DNA of 64,000 bases from Zoogloea sp. (GTDB taxonomy: Bacteria > Pseudomonadota > Gammaproteobacteria > Burkholderiales > Rhodocyclaceae). Below are positions 20,091 to 29,687 of the stretch, piece by piece; the stretch's first letter is position 1, and each line of letters starts with the position of its first letter. The DNA is taken from NCBI RefSeq assembly GCF_030157465.1, contig NZ_JAOAUU010000096.1:1417-65416 (forward strand), read 5' to 3'. The position numbers and the translations under genes are program-made. The notes beneath the pieces are model-generated. The model was not told the origin of the DNA and searched no databases. It saw nothing but the letters and a program-made list of their open reading frames with translations.

Positions 20091-20738
20091 TCAGAAAAGG
20101 GAACCCGTCGCACGACGCCCCGGCAGTGGATCAGCCCGAGCCCGCAGAAGATCAACTGCAGCCGGTGTGAGCATGCCCCGCGCCGCGACCTCTGATTTCG
20201 CCCGTAGCCAGTCACCCCACGCTTCGTCCGGCAAGATCACAACCGAGCGCTTTTCGTCACCAGGCTTGTGCATGCGCCCCATGATTGGGTGCCCGTCCGC
20301 ATTGATCGTCAGCATGGACATGGACCAGGCCGGCAGGCCATCGTCTTTCAATCGCCGTTCCCAGATGCCCGCGATCCCCATAGGCTTGCTGTCGGTGCGC
20401 TCAATCCGCCAGCGAACGGCCTTTCCCGTCTCGTAGCACGGCTCGAAAATGGCGTCAGCGGGAATGATGCAGAGCTGCCCGCGCTTCCAGGCCTCTCGAA
20501 AGGAAGGCTTCTCCCCAACCGTCTCAGACCTGGCGTTGTAGGTGGAGCGGACAATCTTCGCGTCCGTCGCCCATGCAGGAACCAGGCCGAAGCAGGCCGG
20601 CACCCACAAGCGCGGAGCGAAGTTGGTCACAATGGGGGCGATCAGGCCCGGATACGCCTCGCCGTAAGAGAAATCCGGCGGGGGGAGATCAAAGCCCATG
20701 AGCTGCTGGCGGGCAGAGGGGGCATAGTTCGAGCACAT
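20091..20738 (-). CDS. SOS response-associated peptidase (SRAP/YedK/HMCES family)
   Basis: MCSNYAPS N-terminus, TYNARSETVGEKPSFREAWKRGQLCIIPADAIFEP. Confidence 0.92.
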   Translation of the reverse strand: MCSNYAPSARQQLMGFDLPPPDFSYGEAYPGLIAPIVTNFAPRLWVPACFGLVPAWATDAKIVRSTYNARSETVGEKPSFREAWKRGQLCIIPADAIFEPCYETGKAVRWRIERTDSKPMGIAGIWERRLKDDGLPAWSMSMLTINADGHPIMGRMHKPGDEKRSVVILPDEAWGDWLRAKSEVAARGMLTPAAVDLLRARADPLPGRRATGSLF

Positions 20739-20780
20739 GGGGCAAGCTTAAGGCAACAGCCCACTTGCGGCCACCGGGCG

Positions 20781-21131
20781 CTATCCTCCGGGCGCTCGCC
20801 CCTGAAGCTCTGGAACGTCCCACCGGGCGAATCCGTCAGGACCAATGACCATCGGCACCTGCGTGCACTCCCATTCCTGCAGCACGGCAGCGCCCCGGTG
20901 CTCTTCGTAGCCGCGAATCCGTATCACGCCAGCGAGAATTGACAGAACCTTTGCGTCGTAAAGCACCGCCGCCGGCTCGCCGCTGGCACTCATGAAGCGC
21001 CGAAGCTCGAAACGAGCGGCCGTCGCGCTCAAGTCGCCCGCGAGCTGATGCTCAGGCCGCATTGCTTCGTGGTCGGGGATAAGACGGCCCCCTTGACGAA
21101 GGCGACGGATGCGGACGAACACGACGGGCAC
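20781..21131 (-). CDS. hypothetical protein paired with SRAP gene
   Basis: 116 aa, same strand upstream of yedK-like gene. Confidence 0.55.
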   Translation of the reverse strand: MPVVFVRIRRLRQGGRLIPDHEAMRPEHQLAGDLSATAARFELRRFMSASGEPAAVLYDAKVLSILAGVIRIRGYEEHRGAAVLQEWECTQVPMVIGPDGFARWDVPELQGRAPGG

Positions 21132-21137
21132 CCAAGG

Positions 21138-21153
21138 CTATACAAAAATACAG
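21138..21153 (-). promoter_or_regulatory. LexA-box-like palindrome CTGTATTTTTGTATAG
   Basis: close to CTGT-N8-ACAG, immediately upstream of the minus-strand pair. Confidence 0.5.
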
Positions 21154-21400
21154 TATAGGTCTGTTTCAGGCCGTCTCATGCAACACCACCCAAGCGTTTC
21201 TTTCATTGCTGGGCACTGGATCGAAGACGCGTAAAGGCACCGAAGCCTGCTAATAGGCGGGCTTTCACGTCTGGAACCCAAGGCCCCGACGTTGGCGTTC
21301 CCGAAAACGGTAGCCCACCACGAAACCCGGCATGGGCACGGAGCCTACCGTTTTGATGCAAACCAAGCGCCAACAAAACGAGCACTTCCGACCTTGGTGC

Positions 21401-21418
21401 TAGCCCGGTGATAGCCCA
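21401..21418. promoter_or_regulatory. right-end arm-type site candidates (TAGCCCGGTGATAGCCCA)
   Basis: near copy of left-end GTGCTAGCCCGGTGCTAGCCC. Confidence 0.45.
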
Positions 21419-21460
21419 GCAAAAAGGCCAACCCTCACGGATTGGCCTAAGTGCTTGATA

Positions 21461-21510
21461 AATCTGGTGCCGGTGAAAGGAATCGAACCCTCGACCTTCG
21501 CATTACAAGT
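21461..21510. repeat. attR-like 50-bp direct repeat
   Basis: identical to 6749-6798. Confidence 0.93.
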
Positions 21511-21540
21511 GCGCTGCTCTACCAACTGAGCTACACCGGC
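21465..21540 (-). tRNA. tRNA-Thr (TGT)
   Basis: reverse complement GCCGGTGTAGCTCAGTTGGTAGAGCAGCGCACTTGTAATGCGAAGGTCGAGGGTTCGATTCCTTTCACCGGCACCA. Confidence 0.95.
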
Positions 21541-21689
21541 AAATCTCTTAACCTCGCCGCCTGCCGCAAAAAACCGCATGCACATGGACGGAAAAGGCCG
21601 GCCTGAACTATCCTTGAAGGCTGTTCAGGCCCGAGTGAGGGTCGGATTATAAACAAACCGTCCCGTTCACGCAGCCTCCACGTACACGC

Positions 21690-23248
21690 ATGTCCACTGC
21701 CCTCAAGCCGGACGCCCCCTCCGCGAGCCGGGATGATCCGGCGAAACCGCCTATCCGCCTGCTGTTCATCGAGGACGCCGAAAACGATGTCATGCTGTTG
21801 CTGCATCGTTTTCGTAACGCCGGCTATGCGCCCACCTACCTGCAGGTCGCCTCTGAAAGCGGCATGCGCGAGGCGCTTCAGCGGGAAAGCTGGGATGTCA
21901 TCCTGTGCGACCACAACCTGCCCGGCTTCAGCGCCCAGGCGGCCCTGCGCACGATCCAGGATCTCTGCCTCGACCTGCCCTTCATCATTGTTTCGGGGGT
22001 GATGCAGGAAGACGAGGCGATCGCCGCGATGCGTGCGGGCGCCCACGACTACCTCAGCAAGAACAAGCTGGAGCGCCTGATTCCGGCCGTCGAGCGTGAG
22101 TTGCGTGAAGTCGGCAACCGCCGCGAGAAACGCCTTGCCGAACAAACCCTGCGCCAGAGCGAAGCGCGCCTCAGGGCTCTCACCGACAATATTCCGGGCG
22201 TGGTCTTCCAGATGGGCTACACGCCGGACGGCATGCTCGGCTTCCAGTACCTCAGCGAAGCGGCGGCGATGCTCTTCGGTATTTCCGCCGACGAGCTGAT
22301 CGGCAGTTCGGCCGGCTGGATGACCTGGCTGCTCAAGGAGGACCTGCCCGGTTTCATGGAGGCGGCCTGTGTATCGAGCGAAAACCTGTCCACCCTCAAC
22401 TGGGAGGGCCGCATCCAGCTGTCCACCGGCGAACAGAAATGGATCAACCTGCGCAGCTCGCCGCGCCTGTCCGAGCTTGGCGCAGTGATCTGGGAGGGCG
22501 TGATGTGGAACATCACCCACAGCAAGCGCGTCGAGGCAGACCTGCGGGAGTCGCGCAGCCAGCTGGCAGCGCTCTCGAACCACCTCCAGCGTATCAAGGA
22601 AGACGAACGCGAGCGCATCGCCCGCGACGTCCACGATGTGCTCGGCGGCACCCTGGTGGCGATGAAGTTCGAGATGTCGCTGCTTGAGTCGAAACTCGAG
22701 TCCAACCCGGTCCAGGCCCGTGAGCGGGCGCACAATGTCGGGCGCATGGTGGACGACGCGATCGCCACCGTTGGCCGCGTAACCCGCGAATTGCGTCCCG
22801 GCATCCTCAAGGATTTCGGCCTCGCCGCAGCGATCGAATCCCACGGGGAGGACTTCGCGCAGCGCACCGGCATCATCTGTAACATTGTTGCCCCGACCAC
22901 GACCTTGACCCGGGCTACGATACGGCTCTCGCATTGTTCCGGGTTTTCCAGGAAGCACTGACCAACGTCAGCAAGCATGCCCGTGCAAGTGAAGTTAACG
23001 TACGGCTCATGCAGGAAGGCGACCAGGTTGTGCTCGATATCACCGACAACGGCTGCGGCCTGGCTGCAACCGACCTGCGCAAGCCCCGCTCTTTCGGGCT
23101 GCGTGGCATCCGCGAACGGCTCACCAGCCTTGGCGGACGTCTCGAGCTGAGTCCGGTCGTCCCTCACGGAACACGACTCACCCTGCGAACTCCTCTCCAG
23201 CCTCCGCAGCCGGACGAACAACAGAACCCCAACCGGAGTCCCGCATGA
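21690..23248 (+). pseudogene. response-regulator receiver/PAS/NarX-type histidine kinase, split by -1 frameshift near 22892-22895
   Basis: frame 1 (21690-22961) gives REC+PAS+HisKA_3 (ERIARDVHDVLGGTLVAMK); frame 3 (to 23248) gives ATPase domain (LFRVFQEALTNVSKHARA...DNGCGL...GLRGIRERL). Confidence 0.85.
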
Positions 23249-23886
23249 ACAAGCCCATCCGAGTGCTGATTGCCGACGATCACGCAATCGTCCGCCAGGG
23301 CCTGCGACAAATTCTCTCCGACACCCCCGACCTCACCGTTGCCGGAGAGGCGGAGAACGGCGTGCAGGCCGTGCAGATGGTGCGTACCGGCGAGTGGGAT
23401 GTCGTGTTGATGGACGTCTCGATGCCCGACCGCAACGGCATCGACGCCCTCAAGATCATCAAGAAGGAATTCCCGCGCCTCCCCGTATTGATTCTCAGCA
23501 TGTACCCCGAGGAGCAATACGCCATTCGCGCCCTCAAGGCCGGCGCTGCGGGCTATCTCACCAAGCAGAGCGCACCGGAACTCCTCGTCACCGCGATCCG
23601 CCAGGTGGCCAGCGGCAAGAAATACGTCAGCCCGTCACTGGCCGAAGAGCTCGCCAACGCAATCGGCGACGACAGCGAGCGCCTTCCTCACGAAAAGCTC
23701 TCCGACCGCGAATACCAGACGTTGTGCATGATCGCCTCCGGCAAGACGCCGACCGAAATCGCCGAGGCCCTCAACCTCAGCGTCAAGACGGTCAGCGTTT
23801 ATCGTGCCCGCCTGCTCGAAAAGATGAATCTGCGCAACAACGCAGAGCTCACCCATTACGGTCTCAAGCACGGCCTGGCCGAATAG
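23245..23886 (+). CDS. NarL/FixJ-family response regulator
   Basis: REC domain + LuxR HTH (LSDREYQTLCMIASGKTPTEIAEALNLSVKTVSVYRARLLEKM). Confidence 0.95.
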   Translation: MNKPIRVLIADDHAIVRQGLRQILSDTPDLTVAGEAENGVQAVQMVRTGEWDVVLMDVSMPDRNGIDALKIIKKEFPRLPVLILSMYPEEQYAIRALKAGAAGYLTKQSAPELLVTAIRQVASGKKYVSPSLAEELANAIGDDSERLPHEKLSDREYQTLCMIASGKTPTEIAEALNLSVKTVSVYRARLLEKMNLRNNAELTHYGLKHGLAE

Positions 23887-24070
23887 CCGTCGGCAGGCAA
23901 CGCTGCCTGCATTTTTTCATTTCGGGTGGGCCGATACGCTCAAGGCATGTCGGGGACGGCCGTTATCAGTCGGGATTACATCACGCTTGCCTTGAGAGCC
24001 TGCCCGACCCAACAGCGGAGCAGGATGCCGGATGCTTCCGAAAACCCCTGCTGCCCCGCGCAGACCCAAG

Positions 24071-25819
24071 ATGACGATCGACAACAGCCAGCCCTCCGAC
24101 ATCGCCCGGGAGACCCTGCGTCAGCTCGCGCTACGGCGGATCGCACCGACCCCCGACAACTATCGGGCGCTTTACCACGAGATAGCCGGAACGGTTCCCG
24201 AGGAAGCCTTCCCCGAACGCGCCCTCAAGCAGATCGCCACCGCCCTGCCGCGGCACAACCGCGATGCCCTGCGCATTGCCCAGGACTTCGAGTCGGCGAT
24301 CGGCCGGAGCGACTGGCCCGAGCTTCGCAATGTGCTTGTGGGCGCCCTCTCTGCGCCCGAGAGTCAGGCCATCAATTGGGGCAGCCTGCTCCGCGAGTTC
24401 ATTGCCGAATGGGATCGGCGCCAGAACGGCCTGACCCAGGCACGCAAGCGCGAAATGCTCGACCGGGTACTCGCTGCCTCCGGCGCCAACCCTGACAAAC
24501 TGGCCGAACGCATGCAGGGTCTGCTCCGCGCCTGGGCACGCAACTCGGATGAGGATCTGCCGGACACCGACGCACCGGCCGCCCCCTCCAGCCCTGCCGG
24601 CGCAGCCACCGGCCACGCCGAAAACCCCGCCTTCGCCACGCTGCTGGCCACCCTCCTCGATGGCCTCGCCGCCCAAGCCCAGACCAGCGAGCCCGCGCTC
24701 TCGACCGAAGCCCGCGAACTCGCCGCGGCCGTGCGCCAGCAGCCCGTCGCCCTCAGCGCCGCGATCCTGCAACAGCGCCTCGACAAACTGCGCTCGGCCC
24801 TCGAATGGGCTTCCGAAGATCAGCACGCCCTGCGCGATGCCCTCCAGCGCGTGCTGCAGCTGATCCTCGAAAACATCAGCGAACTGGTCGTGGACGACCG
24901 CTGGCTGCATGGCCAGATCGTGCTGATGGGCGAAATGTTCGCCCATCCCCTGGACGTACGCGTCCTCGGCGAGCTGGAAAACCGCCTGCGCGATGTCATC
25001 CACCGCCAGGGCGCCATCAAGGTCGAACTCTCCGACGCGCAGGCACGCCTGAAGGAGATGCTCGCCCGCTTCGTCGATCGCCTCGGCGAATTCTCCGACT
25101 CCACCGGCAGCTACCACGACAAGATCGAACAATCCGCCGAGCGCATCGCCGCCGCCCGCGACATCACCGAACTCACCGATGTCATCGCCGACGTGATGCG
25201 CGAAACCCGCACGGTGCAGGAATCCACCGCCCGCTCCCGCGATGAACTCAAAGAACTGCGCGGCCGCGTAAACGACGCCAACTCCGAAATCTCGCGCCTG
25301 CAGCTCGAACTCGAACAAACCAGCGAGCTGATCCGCCACGACCCCCTTACCGGCGTACTCAACCGCAAGGGTCTCGACGAGGCCCTCGCCCGCGAAACCG
25401 CCCTCTCCCGGCGACGCGGCACGCCGCTCTGCCTGGGCCTACTCGACATCGACAACTTCAAGCGGATCAACGACACCCACGGCCACCAGACCGGCGACGA
25501 AGCCCTCCAGCACCTCACCGAGGTCGTGCGCGAAAACCTCCGCCCGCAGGATTCCGTCGCCCGCTACGGTGGCGAGGAATTCGTCATCCTGCTGCCCGAC
25601 ACCGTCCTCGACAGCGCCATCGCCACCCTCGTGCGCCTGCAGCGCGCGCTCACCAAGCGCTTCTTCCTGGCCCACCAGCAAAAGCTGCTGATCACCTTCA
25701 GCGCCGGCGTATCCGAACTGAAGGACAGCGAAGAGCCCGAACAGGCCATCGACCGGGCCGACAAGGCCATGTACATCGCCAAGCGCTCCGGCAAGAACCG
25801 CGTCATCGCCGCCCACTGA
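24071..25819 (+). CDS. diguanylate cyclase (GGDEF)
   Basis: YGGEEFVILLPDT, DIDNFKRINDTHGHQTGDEAL. Confidence 0.93.
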   Translation: MTIDNSQPSDIARETLRQLALRRIAPTPDNYRALYHEIAGTVPEEAFPERALKQIATALPRHNRDALRIAQDFESAIGRSDWPELRNVLVGALSAPESQAINWGSLLREFIAEWDRRQNGLTQARKREMLDRVLAASGANPDKLAERMQGLLRAWARNSDEDLPDTDAPAAPSSPAGAATGHAENPAFATLLATLLDGLAAQAQTSEPALSTEARELAAAVRQQPVALSAAILQQRLDKLRSALEWASEDQHALRDALQRVLQLILENISELVVDDRWLHGQIVLMGEMFAHPLDVRVLGELENRLRDVIHRQGAIKVELSDAQARLKEMLARFVDRLGEFSDSTGSYHDKIEQSAERIAAARDITELTDVIADVMRETRTVQESTARSRDELKELRGRVNDANSEISRLQLELEQTSELIRHDPLTGVLNRKGLDEALARETALSRRRGTPLCLGLLDIDNFKRINDTHGHQTGDEALQHLTEVVRENLRPQDSVARYGGEEFVILLPDTVLDSAIATLVRLQRALTKRFFLAHQQKLLITFSAGVSELKDSEEPEQAIDRADKAMYIAKRSGKNRVIAAH

Positions 25820-25866
25820 ACCCTGCGCCGACAGAGCCGTCCGGACTATGCTAAATTGGTCCGGAT

Positions 25867-26226
25867 ATGCATTCGTACTCATTTCGACCAGCGCGCATGC
25901 TCTGCGCGCTGCTCCTTCCGCTTCTTCTTGCCCCCTGGCAGGCCAGCCGCGCCGAAGCCCTCGGGCGCCTGTTCTTCACCCCGGCCGAGCGGGCCCGAAT
26001 CGACCACCCGCCCAAGGTCGAGCCCCCACCTGTTCCGCCACCCAGGCTGGACGGCATCATCACCCGCAGCGCCGGCGCACCCACCCTCTTCCTTGACGGT
26101 CGGGCCACCCTTGCCAACCCCCGCCAGGTCAGCGCTGGCGACGGCACCGCGCGCATCACGGGCCCCGACGGCCGCAACCACCGCCTGCGCGTAGGCGACC
26201 CGCCGCCCGAGGCCTCGCCCCCCTGA
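25867..26226 (+). CDS. exported hypothetical protein of pilin-like cluster
   Basis: signal peptide; LGRLFFTPAERARID motif; coupled to next ORF. Confidence 0.65.
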   Translation: MHSYSFRPARMLCALLLPLLLAPWQASRAEALGRLFFTPAERARIDHPPKVEPPPVPPPRLDGIITRSAGAPTLFLDGRATLANPRQVSAGDGTARITGPDGRNHRLRVGDPPPEASPP

Positions 26227-27422
26227 TGCACCGGCAAGCTCACCCGGGCCGTCAGCGCGGCATGTTTCTGCCCGCCCTTGTCGTGCTGCTCGCCGTCGGC
26301 GGGCTCGGCTGGCTGCTCGCCCGCCAGGACAGCACCGCCAGCCGCAACCTCGCCCGTGAAATGCGCACCGCCCAGGCCCTCGGCCTCGCCCGCGAAGCCC
26401 TGCTCGGCTTTGCCGCCACCTATCGCAACAAGGAACACCCCAACTCCGACTTCGGCTACCTGCCCTGCCCCGATCTCGACGGCGACGGTTCATCCGAAAC
26501 CTGCGGCGGCCAGGACCAGACCAGCGTCGGCCGCCTGCCCTACCTCACCCTCAACCTGCCCGACCTGCGCGACGGCGCCGGCGAATGCCTGTGGTACGCC
26601 GTGTCGGGCAGCTTCAAGAACAACCCCAAGCCCGTCGCCCTGAACTGGAACAGCGGCGGCCGCTTCCGCCTTCTGGATGACGGCGGCCGGACAATCGCCC
26701 TCCCCGGTGACGAGGCAGGCCTCGCCGCCGCCATCGTCATCGCCGCAGGTCCGCCACAAGCCGGCCAGGAACGCAGCGCCGGCCCCGAGCGCTGCGGTGG
26801 CGATAACGAGGCAGGCAACATCACCCAGTACGTCGAAGCCATCCGCACCCTTTCGGGCACCGGCGTCATCGACATCCACAGCACCGCGGGCAACGACCGC
26901 ATCGTGACGATCAGCACCGGCGACATCTACCGCCTGCTCAAGGGGCGCCCCAGCTACGGCCCCTGGCTGCAAAAAGTGCTGCAGGCCAGCGCCGACTGCC
27001 TCGCCAAAGCCCGGCTTCCCGCCGTTGTCGGCCCCGAAAGGCGCGGCCCCGTCGAACTCGGCCAGCTGCCCGCCTTCGACACACTGAGCGGCCCGTGCCG
27101 CAACGAAAACCTGCGCGATGCCGCCAACAACTGGTCCGGCGTGATGCGCTACGCCCGTTGCATCGACGACACCGACTGCCTCGCCAGCGCGGGGGGCAAA
27201 TGCCGCGGCGCCCTGATCTTCGCCGGCGAACGCCTCACCGGCGGCGGCGCCCAGCACCGCCAGGGCAGCACCGGCAAAACCGGCATCGACGACTACCTCG
27301 AACCCGCCACCCTCGCCGCCCTCACCACCGGCCAGCTCGCGGCCCTGCCCACCACCATCGCCCTGCCCCTTGCCGACCGGGACAAACCCGTCGCCACCGA
27401 CGTCGCCCTATGCATTCCCTGA
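26226..27422 (+). CDS. pseudopilin-like exported protein
   Basis: N-terminal hydrophobic GMFLPALVVLLAVGGLGWLLARQ, pilin-like EARDALLGFA region. Confidence 0.6.
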   Translation: MHRQAHPGRQRGMFLPALVVLLAVGGLGWLLARQDSTASRNLAREMRTAQALGLAREALLGFAATYRNKEHPNSDFGYLPCPDLDGDGSSETCGGQDQTSVGRLPYLTLNLPDLRDGAGECLWYAVSGSFKNNPKPVALNWNSGGRFRLLDDGGRTIALPGDEAGLAAAIVIAAGPPQAGQERSAGPERCGGDNEAGNITQYVEAIRTLSGTGVIDIHSTAGNDRIVTISTGDIYRLLKGRPSYGPWLQKVLQASADCLAKARLPAVVGPERRGPVELGQLPAFDTLSGPCRNENLRDAANNWSGVMRYARCIDDTDCLASAGGKCRGALIFAGERLTGGGAQHRQGSTGKTGIDDYLEPATLAALTTGQLAALPTTIALPLADRDKPVATDVALCIP

Positions 27423-28141
27423 TCCTCCACCATCCTCGCCAGGCCGGCTTCACCCTCGTCGAAATGGCGATCGTGCTGCTGATCCTGACCCTCCTCGCCA
27501 GCGGCCTCACGGTCGGCCTTTCCGCCCATATGGCTCGCCGCGCCGAAGCCGCAACCGACGACGCCCTCGCCGAAGCCCGCGACGCCCTGCTCGGCCACGT
27601 CGTTCTCCGGCGCTACTTTCCCTGCCCGGCCAAAAGCGCCACCGACGGCGCCGAAGACCGGGACAGCCCGACCACCTGCCGCAAATACGTCGGCCTGCTG
27701 CCCTGGGCCGCCCTCGGCATCCACGGCATCGACGGCTGGGCTCACCGTCTGCGCTATGCGGTTGCCGCCCCCTACGTCAAGGACATCAACCTCTCCGTCG
27801 TGGCGGAAATGGCCAGCCTTGCCGACGGCGCGATAGACATCAAAACCCGCAACATCGACGGCACCGAACTCTTTCTGACCACCACCGGCGGCAAAACCCC
27901 GGTGATCCTTCTCTCTCACGGCCCCAACGGATTCGGCGCCACCGACCAGGACGGCAACCTTCTGGCCGCGCCAACCGGCAGCGACGAAGCCCGCAACGCC
28001 GGCGGCGACGGCAAGCTTTTTTACAGCCGCCCGCTCTCCGAAAACCCCACCGCCCCCGGCGGCGCCTTCGACGACCGCATCACCTGGCTTTCCCCCAACC
28101 TGGTCGCCCACCGCCTGGTCAGCGCCGGCCGCCTGCCCTGA
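27410..28141 (+). CDS. prepilin-type N-terminal cleavage/methylation domain protein
   Basis: QAGFTLVEMAIVLLILTLLASGLTVGL. Confidence 0.85.
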   Translation: MHSLILHHPRQAGFTLVEMAIVLLILTLLASGLTVGLSAHMARRAEAATDDALAEARDALLGHVVLRRYFPCPAKSATDGAEDRDSPTTCRKYVGLLPWAALGIHGIDGWAHRLRYAVAAPYVKDINLSVVAEMASLADGAIDIKTRNIDGTELFLTTTGGKTPVILLSHGPNGFGATDQDGNLLAAPTGSDEARNAGGDGKLFYSRPLSENPTAPGGAFDDRITWLSPNLVAHRLVSAGRLP

Positions 28142-28279
28142 ATTCTGTCGTCATTAATCGCATCAAAAAGCTTGATTGTGGCGAAACAACTTCCCACATG
28201 CCCGCCCGACGACGGCCTTGACCCTGCTTTCCTGCCTGCGTAAAACTGACTTCCGGGTCAACTCGACGCAGGAAATCCA

Positions 28280-29569
28280 ATGCCGGACCTCCGGCCTCAG
28301 TCAGCGCTTTTTCGCCTCACCCGCACCGTTCTCCAGACCGGCCTGCGCCCGCAGGACGGTGAAGAATTGCAGCTTGCGAAAAACCTCCTGAATCTCGCCA
28401 GCTCACTCTTTGCCATCGCCACGCTGCTCTGGCTGGCCGCCTGCCTCGGCGCCAACAGCTCCCTGCCGGTCGCCGGAGCCGCCGCCGTGCCGCTGCTGGC
28501 CGGGCTCAACCTGGCCCTCTTCGCCCGCCACGGCCACGTCACGCTCTACGCACGCGTGCTGTTCGGCCTGATGCTGGCTTTCCCCGTTGTCACCCAGTGG
28601 CTGCTCGGCCCCGTGCCGGCCGCTTCCGGGCTTCCCCTGTGGGCGGCCCTCGCACCGACCAGCGCACTGCTGTGCCTGGGCGTGGCGGAATCGACACCGT
28701 GGTTCCTTGCCTTTCTGCTGCTCACCGTTGCAGGTGGCCTGTCGGGCAGCACCTCGGGCAACAGCGCCTTCATGGCTCTCCACGTCACGCTGGTCGCCTC
28801 GGTGCTCTACCTGCAACTGCGCTTTGCCATGGGCCGCCGCGGCAAGACCCGCGAGCGCCTTGCCGACGCCCACCGCCAGCTGCGGCAGGAGCAGGAACGC
28901 TCCGAGCGCCTGCTCCTCAACATCCTGCCCGCCCCCATCGCCGCCCGCCTGAAAGACAACTCGGTCACCATCGCCGACGGCCACCCGGAAGTCGTCGTCA
29001 TGTTTGCCGACATCGTCGACTACACCCGCATCGCCAGCGGCATGACCCCGCCCGCGGTGTTCGAGATGCTCAACCGGATCTTCTGCCGCTTCGACGAACT
29101 CTCCGGGCACCACGGCCTCGAGCGCATCAAGACCATCGGTGACGGCTACATGGTGGCCGGCGGACTGCACGCCCACCCCATCGAAGCCCACGCCGCCATG
29201 GCCGCCCTGGCCCTCGACATGCAATCCACCCTGCGCGACCACGAATTCACCGACGGTCTCGCCCTCGAAGTGCGCATCGGCATCGCATCCGGCCCGGTTG
29301 TGGCCGGCGTCGTCGGGCGGGGCAAGTTCATCTACGATCTGTGGGGCGACACGGTCAACCTGGCCCACCGCCTGTGCACTGAAGGCGAACCGAGCGTCAT
29401 CCAGTGCGACAGCCATACCTTCGAGCGCCTGCGCGGCGCCTTCGTGTTTGCCAAGCCGGTTCTGCTGCTGCTCAAGGGCAAGGGCTACGTGCCCGTCTAT
29501 CGCCTCAGAAACCCGCGTATCTTCGCCGTTCCCCCACCCAAAAAATCCCCCACGCCCGCAGCCGCCTGA
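28280..29569 (+). CDS. class III adenylate/guanylate cyclase
   Basis: VVVMFADIVDYTRIASGMTPPAVFEMLNRIFCRFDEL...IKTIGDGYMVAGG. Confidence 0.9.
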   Translation: MPDLRPQSALFRLTRTVLQTGLRPQDGEELQLAKNLLNLASSLFAIATLLWLAACLGANSSLPVAGAAAVPLLAGLNLALFARHGHVTLYARVLFGLMLAFPVVTQWLLGPVPAASGLPLWAALAPTSALLCLGVAESTPWFLAFLLLTVAGGLSGSTSGNSAFMALHVTLVASVLYLQLRFAMGRRGKTRERLADAHRQLRQEQERSERLLLNILPAPIAARLKDNSVTIADGHPEVVVMFADIVDYTRIASGMTPPAVFEMLNRIFCRFDELSGHHGLERIKTIGDGYMVAGGLHAHPIEAHAAMAALALDMQSTLRDHEFTDGLALEVRIGIASGPVVAGVVGRGKFIYDLWGDTVNLAHRLCTEGEPSVIQCDSHTFERLRGAFVFAKPVLLLLKGKGYVPVYRLRNPRIFAVPPPKKSPTPAAA

Positions 29570-29687
29570 CCCTGACAGGGGCTGGCCACAGCCCCAAAAA
29601 ATCCGATCTGCATTAAACTCTCCATCCTGTATGAATAAACATCATCCGGCACCCTGAAGGGCAACCGGAACGGAACGGGAGACTTTC

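Larger units (their letters stand above)
6749..21510. mobile_element. integrative genomic island / phage-satellite-like element in tRNA-Thr(TGT)
   Basis: flanked by exact 50-bp tRNA direct repeats; integrase at left end; phage-type cargo. Confidence 0.88.

Noticed and set aside
21531-22958. 475-aa minus-strand ORF opposite the kinase
   Set aside because: High-GC shadow ORF; plus-strand REC/PAS/HisKA domains are unambiguous.
24131-25339. 402-aa minus-strand ORF opposite the GGDEF gene
   Set aside because: Antisense of a clear diguanylate cyclase; low-complexity Gly/Ala/Glu-rich translation typical of shadow frames.
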